Below, piece by piece: positions 1 through 6,223 of a DNA stretch of 17,035 nt. This DNA is from Methylomonas sp. (GTDB lineage: Bacteria > Pseudomonadota > Gammaproteobacteria > Methylococcales > Methylomonadaceae), in contig JALSIU010000199.1 of assembly GCA_026989715.1 (NCBI GenBank), positions 1 through 17,035 on the forward strand. Reading direction: 5' to 3'. The notes beneath the pieces were generated by a model that saw only the letters and a program-made list of their open reading frames with translations, did not search any database and was not told where the DNA came from. How positions within the stretch are numbered: the first letter of the stretch is position 1; each line of letters begins with the position of its first letter. A program made the translations under genes and the position numbers.

Positions 1-815
1 CGGTGGTATTGTCCGGTGATGGTGGCGATGAAAACTTGGCCGGTTATCGTCGTTATCGTTGGCATACTTATGAAGAACGTATGCGTTCGATTATGCCGGA
101 TGCGCTACGTAAGCCATTGTTTGGTTTTATGGGGAATGTCTACCCTAAAGCCGATTGGGCACCTAGAGTTTTGCGAGCTAAATCTACCTTTGAATCAATA
201 GGGCGTGATTCTATTGAGGGCTATTTACATAGTGTATCGGTTAATTCTAATGCTATTCGTGCTTCTTTGTTTAGTAAGCAATTAAAAAGTGAGTTACAGG
301 GTTATCAGTCGGTAGAAGTTTTTAGGAAGCATCTGCAAAATGCACCTAGTGGTGATGCTCAGTCTCTAGTACAATACTTGGATATTAAAACCTATTTACC
401 TGGGGATATTTTAACTAAGGTTGATAGGGCGAGTATGGCGCATGCTTTAGAGGTACGAGTACCACTATTGGATCATGAGTTAGTTGACTGGATTGCTAAA
501 TTGCCCCCTGATTTAAAATTACATAAAAAAGAAGGGAAATATCTCTTTAAAAAAGCACTGGAACCTTATTTGCCGAATGATATTTTATATCGCCCTAAAA
601 TGGGTTTTGCAGTTCCCTTGGCAAGTTGGTTTAGAGGGCCGCTACAAGAACAGGTGCATACTGCTTTATTAGGTGAGACAATGTCCGATTGTGGGTTATT
701 TGAGCAGCAATATTTGGCTAAGGTAGTTGACCAGCATCAAAGTGGTTTGCGTGATTACAGTACCACCATTTGGTCATTGTTAATGTTTAATTCATTTTTG
801 ACCCATAGCCATTAA
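1..815 (+). CDS. Asparagine synthetase-like amidotransferase, C-terminal part (exosortase A locus type)
   Basis: The 5' end is cut off by the window edge; about 270 residues of the synthetase domain remain. The fragment opens with SGDGGDENLAGYRRY, the ATP-binding GGDGGDE-type segment of asparagine synthetases. It also has the conserved DILTKVDRASMA and EVRVPLLDHELV segments (nt about 405-480) and a C-terminal RPKMGFAVPL motif (nt about 592-620), where this superfamily places a catalytic lysine. Known members activate a carboxylate with ATP and transfer ammonia from glutamine. The sequence most resembles the amidotransferase 1 type found in XrtA exopolysaccharide loci, which fits its neighbours. 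I infer a role in amidating a sugar or polymer precursor in the cytoplasm. The glutaminase domain is not visible, so its cysteine cannot be checked. Confidence 0.9.
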   Translation, partial: VVLSGDGGDENLAGYRRYRWHTYEERMRSIMPDALRKPLFGFMGNVYPKADWAPRVLRAKSTFESIGRDSIEGYLHSVSVNSNAIRASLFSKQLKSELQGYQSVEVFRKHLQNAPSGDAQSLVQYLDIKTYLPGDILTKVDRASMAHALEVRVPLLDHELVDWIAKLPPDLKLHKKEGKYLFKKALEPYLPNDILYRPKMGFAVPLASWFRGPLQEQVHTALLGETMSDCGLFEQQYLAKVVDQHQSGLRDYSTTIWSLLMFNSFLTHSH

Positions 816-862
816 TTGACCTTGACTTTTTAGTCGAAATAGAATTCATTTATGTTATTATC

Positions 863-877
863 ATTCTTTTTAAGAAT
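863..877 (+). other. Small perfect AT-rich inverted repeat upstream of the Tat-signal gene
   Basis: ATTCTT and AAGAAT pair around a TTT loop. The site sits between the amidotransferase stop and the next start. It has no GC-rich stem and no long following T-run, so it is a poor terminator. A -10-like TACAAT lies just downstream at 889-894 without a good -35 box. It may be an operator or chance. Confidence 0.25.
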
Positions 878-901
878 AGTGCTATTAATACAATGTAACT
901 C

Positions 902-905
902 AGGA
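902..905 (+). promoter_or_regulatory. Ribosome binding site of the Tat-signal protein gene
   Basis: AGGA lies 7 nt before the ATG at 913. It supports that start and independent translation after the 97-bp gap. It is one of the clearer Shine-Dalgarno matches in the window. Confidence 0.6.
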
Positions 906-912
906 CAGAAAA

Positions 913-1494
913 ATGAACGAAAATAAGCAACAGCTTAATGTAGCTGATAAAAAAGTATCGGATAAAAGACGGCTCTTTGTTAAAGGAGCAGTAGGTGCTG
1001 TACCAGCAGTATTAACCTTAAGAAGTGGAGCCGCTTTTGCGCTGACCAGTGCGGAAATGTGTAATATTCAGGATAATGCCATAGCAGGAGGGGCTAATCT
1101 TCGGGTGGCTGCAGATACTAATGATATTTGGTTGCGACAGGAGACGCTTTGTAGAGATTTAAGTAATGGTGTAAGAGTTTATCCTGACCCCTTTATAGCA
1201 AATGAGTGGAGGGCAGAAGATTATTTGTCAGCGACATCTTCGGGTAATAAATATGAGGAAGTGCTCCCTGCAACAATTCCTGCAACGATGCAACTAGTGG
1301 GAACAACATCGCCTGTTTATACCTATACTGAAAGCACCTGTTTTGTTTTAGCTATAATGACAAATTCCGGTACTGCTATTGATTTAGGGAATGCAGTAGA
1401 TGGTCAAAATGGTAACCCAGGGCTTCCTTATATCACGGCATCATGTTGGGCATCCGCTTCTCCTGATGCGAGTGCTAACGGGTTACAATTTTAG
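913..1494 (+). CDS. Exported protein with Tat-type signal and four cysteines, function unknown
   Basis: I do not recognise a named family. The N-terminus has a twin-arginine-like motif, KRRLFVKG (residues 18-25), after a long polar n-region. A hydrophobic stretch (about 25-42) follows, ending in AFA, so cleavage after residue 43 is plausible. The mature part, about 150 residues, has cysteines at 50, 80, 143 and 178, enough for two disulfides. It is rich in Asn, Ala, Ser and Thr, with no transmembrane segment after the signal. It ends in a small-residue tail without a PEP-CTERM motif. The stop codon directly abuts the next gene, and a PqqD-like protein and a kinase-like protein follow, so it is likely a partner or substrate of these. 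Tat export implies folding, or loading with something, in the cytoplasm first. The gene is convincing; its function is unknown. Confidence 0.8.
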   Translation: MNENKQQLNVADKKVSDKRRLFVKGAVGAVPAVLTLRSGAAFALTSAEMCNIQDNAIAGGANLRVAADTNDIWLRQETLCRDLSNGVRVYPDPFIANEWRAEDYLSATSSGNKYEEVLPATIPATMQLVGTTSPVYTYTESTCFVLAIMTNSGTAIDLGNAVDGQNGNPGLPYITASCWASASPDASANGLQF

Positions 1495-1791
1495 TTGTTG
1501 TCCTATATGGCCTGGGAAGTTCCTAAAACACAAGCACTTAGCATTGAAATATGGGGTGAGCACGCCGTAGTTTATAATGACCTTTCAGGTGAGACACATT
1601 ATATTAATGAGTTAGCCATTGAGGTTTTGACATTATTACAAAAATCACCTGAAACACTTATCTCATTAAGCGATAAGATATGCTCTATTTTTGAGGTAGG
1701 CGATAAAGGTGCACTGCAACAACAACTATCTCAATTAATAATTGAGTTTGATAATTTAGGTTTAATCACAGCGGTTAATTGTGAAAATTAA
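1495..1791 (+). CDS. PqqD-like protein (HPr-rel-A system type)
   Basis: This 94-98 residue protein resembles the PqqD-related proteins found beside HprK-related kinase A genes. In peptide-modifying pathways PqqD domains bind the leader of a precursor peptide and present it to the enzyme. The middle part (AVVYNDLSGETHYINELA, then a leucine-rich helix and LIIEFDNLGLI near the end) follows the PqqD pattern of a small beta-sheet followed by helices. The frame opens with TTG at 1495 immediately after the TAG of the previous gene. An ATG at 1507 would give 94 residues; neither start has a strong ribosome binding site. I report the longer form because it abuts the upstream stop, which suggests translational coupling. 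The last 11 nt overlap the following kinase gene. A leader-binding role here is inferred. Confidence 0.8.
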   Translation: MLSYMAWEVPKTQALSIEIWGEHAVVYNDLSGETHYINELAIEVLTLLQKSPETLISLSDKICSIFEVGDKGALQQQLSQLIIEFDNLGLITAVNCEN

Positions 1792-2689
1792 GGATATACC
1801 GTTTAGGCAGTTGTTGAAAGCAGCGCATAGCCGTGCAGGTTTGTGTATTGACTTTGGGATGTGTGTCGTTAGGTTGCGTAGTCGGGAAAACGATTTTTTG
1901 CAGGCATTGGCCTTGCTGTATCAAGATTTTCAAGTCGTTGAAGGGCAATTTATTGATTTCCATATTGATATGCAACGGCCGGTAAATTATCGGCGTTGGA
2001 TGCAAGCACAAATTGTATTTAGTATTAATGGTGCCAAACCCTTTGACCCTTTTCCGGTTAGCCATGCTTTACCATTGTTTGAGTGGGGATTAAATTGGTG
2101 TATTGCTAAACAAGGCCATCATCACCTCATGTTACATGCTGGAGCTGTGGAAAAAAACGGCAAGGCGATTATTTTTCCGGCATTGCCAGGTTCGGGAAAA
2201 AGTACGTTAAGCGCAGCATTAGCCTTACGAGGTTGGCGTTTATTATCAGATGAATTTGGCTTGGTCAGAGCAGAGGGCGGCTTATTGCAAGCAATGCCAA
2301 GGCCGATACCACTTAAAAATGCTTCCATTCAAGTGATTCAAGATTTTGAGCCTTCTGTCGTGTTAGGGCCTTTATTTCCTAAGACCCGTAAAGGGACTGT
2401 TGCGCATTGCCAGCCGTCAACTGATAGTGCTGAACGGTGTAAGCAGTTGGTTAAACCTGCCTTTGTTGTCTTTCCTCAATATCAAGCAGATAGTCAAACA
2501 GTTTTAGAAGAAGTCTTACCACATTACGCTTTTTTAAAGCTAGCCTCTAATGCGTTTAATTATGAAGTTATGGGGAGAACGGGGTTTGAGAGACTCACGG
2601 ACATTGTTAATTCATGTATATGCTTTAATTTGACTTATTCTGATTTAGACCATGTTATTGCACGCCTTGATGGTATGGTGTCTCAATAA
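1781..2689 (+). CDS. HprK-related kinase A (HPr-rel-A system)
   Basis: The 302-residue protein is related to the C-terminal kinase domain of HPr(Ser) kinase/phosphorylase. It has a Walker A loop, ALPGSGKST (134-142), preceded by LHAGAV (118-123), which matches the conserved histidine region of HprK. It is followed by RGWRLLSDEFGLV (150-162), where HprK has its catalytic aspartate and metal site. HprK phosphorylates a serine of the PTS protein HPr. No HPr gene or PTS component lies in this window, so the target here is probably something else. The gene starts with GTG at 1781, overlaps the PqqD-like gene by 11 nt and is followed after 1 nt by the nucleotidyltransferase, so the three are surely one operon. 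The N-terminal 110 residues are less familiar. The family assignment is strong; the substrate is unknown. Confidence 0.88.
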   Translation: MKIKDIPFRQLLKAAHSRAGLCIDFGMCVVRLRSRENDFLQALALLYQDFQVVEGQFIDFHIDMQRPVNYRRWMQAQIVFSINGAKPFDPFPVSHALPLFEWGLNWCIAKQGHHHLMLHAGAVEKNGKAIIFPALPGSGKSTLSAALALRGWRLLSDEFGLVRAEGGLLQAMPRPIPLKNASIQVIQDFEPSVVLGPLFPKTRKGTVAHCQPSTDSAERCKQLVKPAFVVFPQYQADSQTVLEEVLPHYAFLKLASNAFNYEVMGRTGFERLTDIVNSCICFNLTYSDLDHVIARLDGMVSQ

Positions 2690-2690
2690 A

Positions 2691-3791
2691 ATGATGCATC
2701 ATTACTCAGGGAAAAAAAGTCGGCAACTATTATTATCTGCCTTTACTACGCCTGCCACGCTCGCACAATTATCTATTCAAGAGTGGGAGTTGTTGGTGCG
2801 TATGCTGAGAGCAAATAAGTTATTAGCTAGTTTTGCAGCCCGTATTGAACTGACACATCCCGATTTGAAAATTCCTGCTAAGGTTGCGGAAAATTTTCAA
2901 GCGGCTCAGCGGTTGGCTGATTACCGTAAGAAATTAGTGCTATGGGAATTAAACCGCCTTAATAAGGTACTTGCTGAGTTGGATATTGATGTCATTGTGT
3001 TAAAAGGCGGGGCTTATATTTTACAAGGCTTGCATATGTCGGTGGGGCGGTTACTTGCGGATATTGATATATTAGTCCCTAAGCAAGATATTGCACGCGT
3101 TGAAAAGCATTTATTAGCACATGGCTGGCAGACGACTCAGCATGATGAGTATGACCAACAATACTATCGTAATTGGATGCATGAAATTCCGGCATTGCGT
3201 CATCATGAACGGTTTATTGAAGTGGATATTCATCATACCATTTTGCCGTTAACTAGCCGATTGCATCCTGACCCACGCCGATTATTTGCCGGTGCAGTGG
3301 CAGTAGCAGGCTATGATTGTAAAGTATTATCCACTTACGATATGCTATTACATAGTGCTGTGCATTTATTTTATGATGCTGAATTGAACGCGAGTGACCT
3401 GCGAGACCTTTTGGATTTACATGAGCTGTTCAGTTTGTTTAGTTCGCAAGATGTGCAGTTTTGGAAAAAATTGGAAAAACGGGCTGTGGAGTTGGAGTTG
3501 CAGAGGCCGCTATATTATGCAATGTATTTTTCTAAGCAATTATTTAATACCGAGATACCGACGGATGTGTTAGTTGCTAGCAAAGGCCGCCCTTTATATG
3601 GAGTAAGGGTATTTATGGCATATTGTGTGCCTTTAGCTTTATTGCCTGAAAACCCTGATTATCCTCAAAAAAAAGTGGCTTTTATTCGGTGGCTGCTTTA
3701 TTTGCGCTCGCATTATTTACGTATGCCGCTTACTTTATTGATACCACATTTATTGAAAAAAAGTAAAAGTCGCCTACAAGCTAATCAATGA
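2691..3791 (+). CDS. Nucleotidyltransferase family protein (NTP_transf_5 type)
   Basis: From the ATG at 2691 this gives 366 residues. The segment IVLKGGAY (102-109), followed by GRLLADIDILV (119-129) with D124 and D126, is the nucleotidyltransferase signature. EVDIHH around residue 179 could supply the third metal-binding carboxylate. The rest is mostly helical and has no membrane segment. Families of this kind sit in polysaccharide and kinase-bearing lasso-peptide loci, usually with unknown substrate. An in-frame ATG at 2652 would overlap the kinase gene by 38 nt and add 13 residues. I prefer 2691, just after the kinase stop, although the ribosome binding site is weak. It appears to be the last gene of this tight cassette, as a 104-bp gap follows. 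Confidence 0.82.
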   Translation: MMHHYSGKKSRQLLLSAFTTPATLAQLSIQEWELLVRMLRANKLLASFAARIELTHPDLKIPAKVAENFQAAQRLADYRKKLVLWELNRLNKVLAELDIDVIVLKGGAYILQGLHMSVGRLLADIDILVPKQDIARVEKHLLAHGWQTTQHDEYDQQYYRNWMHEIPALRHHERFIEVDIHHTILPLTSRLHPDPRRLFAGAVAVAGYDCKVLSTYDMLLHSAVHLFYDAELNASDLRDLLDLHELFSLFSSQDVQFWKKLEKRAVELELQRPLYYAMYFSKQLFNTEIPTDVLVASKGRPLYGVRVFMAYCVPLALLPENPDYPQKKVAFIRWLLYLRSHYLRMPLTLLIPHLLKKSKSRLQANQ

Positions 3792-3810
3792 TTAAGGGTA
3801 AGCATGTTAG

Positions 3811-3836
3811 CAAAGTGTGCTTTGTATCTGTTTTTT
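3811..3836 (+). terminator. Weak terminator-like hairpin after the nucleotidyltransferase gene
   Basis: CAAAG (3811-3815) and CTTTG (3820-3824) can pair around a TGTG loop. A run of six T follows at 3831-3836, separated from the stem by six bases. The stem is short and the T-run displaced, so it would be a leaky terminator at best. It does lie in the largest gap between 913 and 6187. Confidence 0.25.
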
Positions 3837-3895
3837 ATAAAAAATAATGTTAGTCTCTTTTGAACTGACTCATATTTGAATTTTATTGGTGGCGA

Positions 3896-5098
3896 ATGAA
3901 AATTTTACATATTTTGGATCATTCTATTCCTTTGCATAGTGGTTATACTTTCCGTACTCGGGCAATTTTAGAGCAGCAAAGCGTATTAGGTTGGCAAACT
4001 TTTCATATTACATCGGCTAAGCATATGGGGGCTAAGCAATCAGTTGAAGAGGTTGATGGCTTGTGTTTTTATCGAACAGAGTCGCCGCAAGGCTTATTAT
4101 CCAAGCTCCCAATCGTTAACCAATGGGCGATAGTGAGTAGTTTAAGCGAGCGTTTAGGGGAAGTGATTGCTGAGGTGCAACCTGATATATTACATGCACA
4201 TTCTCCTGTATTGAACGGTCTGGCGGCACTGCGAGCCGGCAAAAAATATCATATCCCCGTTGTTTATGAATGCCGTGCCTTTTGGGAAGATGCGGCTGTT
4301 GATCATGGTACGACAACAGCAGGAAGTTTGCGTTATCGCCTTACCAAGGCATTGGAAACCTATGTCTTTAAAAAAGCACAAGCAGTTACCTGTATTTGTA
4401 ATGGGCTAAAGCAAGATATTATTGGGCGTGGTGTTGATGAGGCGAAAATCACCATTATTCCTAATGCAGTGAATATTGAAAAATTTACCTTTGGACAAGT
4501 TGCCGATACTGATTTAAAACATAAACTTGGTTTACAAGGAAAGACAGTGCTGGGGTTTATCGGCTCTTTTTATGCTTATGAAGGGATTCCCTTAATGCTG
4601 GATGCTTTACCTGAAATTATAAAGCAAGCTCCGAATGTGTGTTTGCTATTAGTGGGCGGCGGCCCGCAGGAGTCGCTGATTAAAGAGAAGGTTAAGCAAT
4701 TAAAATTAGACGATTATGTGATTTTTACAGGGCGAGTTTCACATGATGTGGTACAAGATTATTATAATCAGGTGGATATATTTGTTTACCCTAGGTTATC
4801 CATGCGCTTAACTGATTTGGTAACGCCTCTTAAGCCTTTGGAGGCGATGGCGCAAGGCCGGCTTGTGGTAGCTTCGGATGTTGGTGGGCATAAGGAACTG
4901 ATAACAGATCAGGAAAATGGCGTATTATTTAAAGCGAATGATGCACATTCGTTGGCAACTCGTGTTTTGGGTTTGTTAAGCCACCCTGAAATTTGGGATG
5001 CAATGCGGCAAGCGGGGAAGCGTTATGTTGAACAAGAGAGAAATTGGCCGCAGAGTGTTGGCAATTATAAACAAGTCTATGCCTCATTATTATCATAA
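3896..5098 (+). CDS. GT4-type glycosyltransferase, exosortase A-associated (Daro_2409-like)
   Basis: The 400-residue protein has the two-domain GT-B layout. The N-terminus, ILHILDHSIPLHSGYTFRTR (3-22), is characteristic of the exosortase A-associated glycosyltransferase family. HAHSPVLNGLAAL (100-112) and VYECRAFWEDAAVD (123-136) follow. The C-terminal donor-binding domain contains IPNAVNIEKF (188-197), FIGSFYAYEGI, LLLVGGGPQ and finally PLKPLEAMAQGRLVVASDVGG. Such enzymes transfer a sugar from a nucleotide donor onto a lipid-linked intermediate at the cytoplasmic face of the membrane. The ATG at 3896 has GGTGG a few bases upstream. It runs without a gap into the next glycosyltransferase, which suggests co-transcription. 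Donor and acceptor cannot be read from the sequence. Confidence 0.9.
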   Translation: MKILHILDHSIPLHSGYTFRTRAILEQQSVLGWQTFHITSAKHMGAKQSVEEVDGLCFYRTESPQGLLSKLPIVNQWAIVSSLSERLGEVIAEVQPDILHAHSPVLNGLAALRAGKKYHIPVVYECRAFWEDAAVDHGTTTAGSLRYRLTKALETYVFKKAQAVTCICNGLKQDIIGRGVDEAKITIIPNAVNIEKFTFGQVADTDLKHKLGLQGKTVLGFIGSFYAYEGIPLMLDALPEIIKQAPNVCLLLVGGGPQESLIKEKVKQLKLDDYVIFTGRVSHDVVQDYYNQVDIFVYPRLSMRLTDLVTPLKPLEAMAQGRLVVASDVGGHKELITDQENGVLFKANDAHSLATRVLGLLSHPEIWDAMRQAGKRYVEQERNWPQSVGNYKQVYASLLS

Positions 5099-5116
5099 TT
5101 GATTACAGAAATTCCT

Positions 5117-6187
5117 ATGACACGACAGATTGGTCTAATCGGGCCTTTGCCGCCACCTTATGGGGGTATGGCGAATCAAGCAAAGCAGCTTCATCAATTA
5201 TTACAACAAGAAGCGGGTATTGAGGTTCATTTCGTACAAACAAATAAACCCTATAGCAATCAGCTTGTGGCCAAAATGCAGGGAGTAAGAGCCTTATGGC
5301 GATTGACGGCCTATATTATCGAGGTTTTTAAACTGACCGCTAAAGTGGATGTGATACATGTATTGGCTAACTCCGGTTGGTCATGGCAATTATTTGCAGC
5401 ACCTGTTATTTGGGTGGCATATTTACGTAACACGCCTGTGATTATTAATTATAGAGGTGGGGAAGCAGGGACTTATTTTAAAAAATCTATTAAATATGTA
5501 GCACCTTCCATGAATAAAGCAAGTGCTATTGTTGTGCCTTCCGGTTATTTGCAGCAGGTGTTCACCGAGTTTGGTTTTGTTACGCAAGTTATTCCTAATA
5601 TTATTAATTTAGAGCGTTTTAAAAAAACACAACATAAAACGGTAGATGTAAAAAATCCACATTTAATTATTACGCGCAATTTAGAAGCGATTTATGGCAT
5701 AGAAACAGCGATTAACGCGCTTGCTATTGTGTGCCAAACAATTCCTAATATCAAGCTAAGTATAGCAGGCAGCGGGCCACAGAAAGGTGAATTACAAACA
5801 TTGGTACGGCACTTAGGTTTGGAAAATAATATCCATTTTACGGGTAAGTTGCAGCCTGATGCTGTGGCGGCTTTATATCAAGAGGCTGATATTATGCTGA
5901 ATCCGACGACAGTGGATAATATGCCGAATTCGGTGCTGGAGGCGATGGCGAGTGGGGTGGCCATTGTGACAACCAATGTGGGTGGTATACCTTATATTGT
6001 GAGTGATAAAAAAACGGCTTTATTGGTCGATGTCAATAATGCTGAGCAAATGGCGGCGGCTATTATTAGTTTAATAAATGATAAGCAGTTGTATCGCACC
6101 TTAATTGATAATGGCACTCTTGAAGTGCAGCAATACGCTTGGCAACATATAAAAATGCAATGGCTGAATTTGTATCGAGCACTATAA
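5117..6187 (+). CDS. GT4-type glycosyltransferase
   Basis: From the ATG at 5117 this is a 356-residue GT-B enzyme. IGLIGPLPPPYGGMA (5-19) is the glycine-rich N-terminal loop. VIPNIINLERF, IKLSIAGSGP and HFTGKLQPDAVAALY belong to the donor-binding half. The segment DNMPNSVLEAMASGVAIVTT carries the D/E-x7-E pair that usually contacts the nucleotide sugar, with Asp in the first position. An in-frame TTG at 5099, directly after the previous stop, would add six residues; the ATG is preferred because it sits immediately before the conserved N-terminal strand. Context says it adds a further sugar to the repeat unit started by its neighbours. Sugar specificity is unknown. Confidence 0.88.
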   Translation: MTRQIGLIGPLPPPYGGMANQAKQLHQLLQQEAGIEVHFVQTNKPYSNQLVAKMQGVRALWRLTAYIIEVFKLTAKVDVIHVLANSGWSWQLFAAPVIWVAYLRNTPVIINYRGGEAGTYFKKSIKYVAPSMNKASAIVVPSGYLQQVFTEFGFVTQVIPNIINLERFKKTQHKTVDVKNPHLIITRNLEAIYGIETAINALAIVCQTIPNIKLSIAGSGPQKGELQTLVRHLGLENNIHFTGKLQPDAVAALYQEADIMLNPTTVDNMPNSVLEAMASGVAIVTTNVGGIPYIVSDKKTALLVDVNNAEQMAAAIISLINDKQLYRTLIDNGTLEVQQYAWQHIKMQWLNLYRAL

Positions 6188-6207
6188 TTCGCCTTATAGT
6201 AATAACC

Positions 6208-6213
6208 AAAGGA
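6208..6213 (+). promoter_or_regulatory. Ribosome binding site of the second asparagine synthetase-like gene
   Basis: AAAGGA lies 10 nt before the ATG at 6224. It fixes that start and argues that the unusual N-terminus of the protein, without cysteine at position 2, is genuine. Confidence 0.55.
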
Positions 6214-6223
6214 TAAAAGACAA

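Noticed and set aside
822..861. TTGACT plus TATTAT as a sigma-70 promoter for the Tat-signal gene
   Set aside because: The spacer would be 28 nt, far beyond the workable range.
1441..1494. Possible PEP-CTERM sorting signal at the end of the Tat-signal protein, expected in an exosortase locus
   Set aside because: The C-terminus has no PEP motif, no membrane segment and no basic tail.
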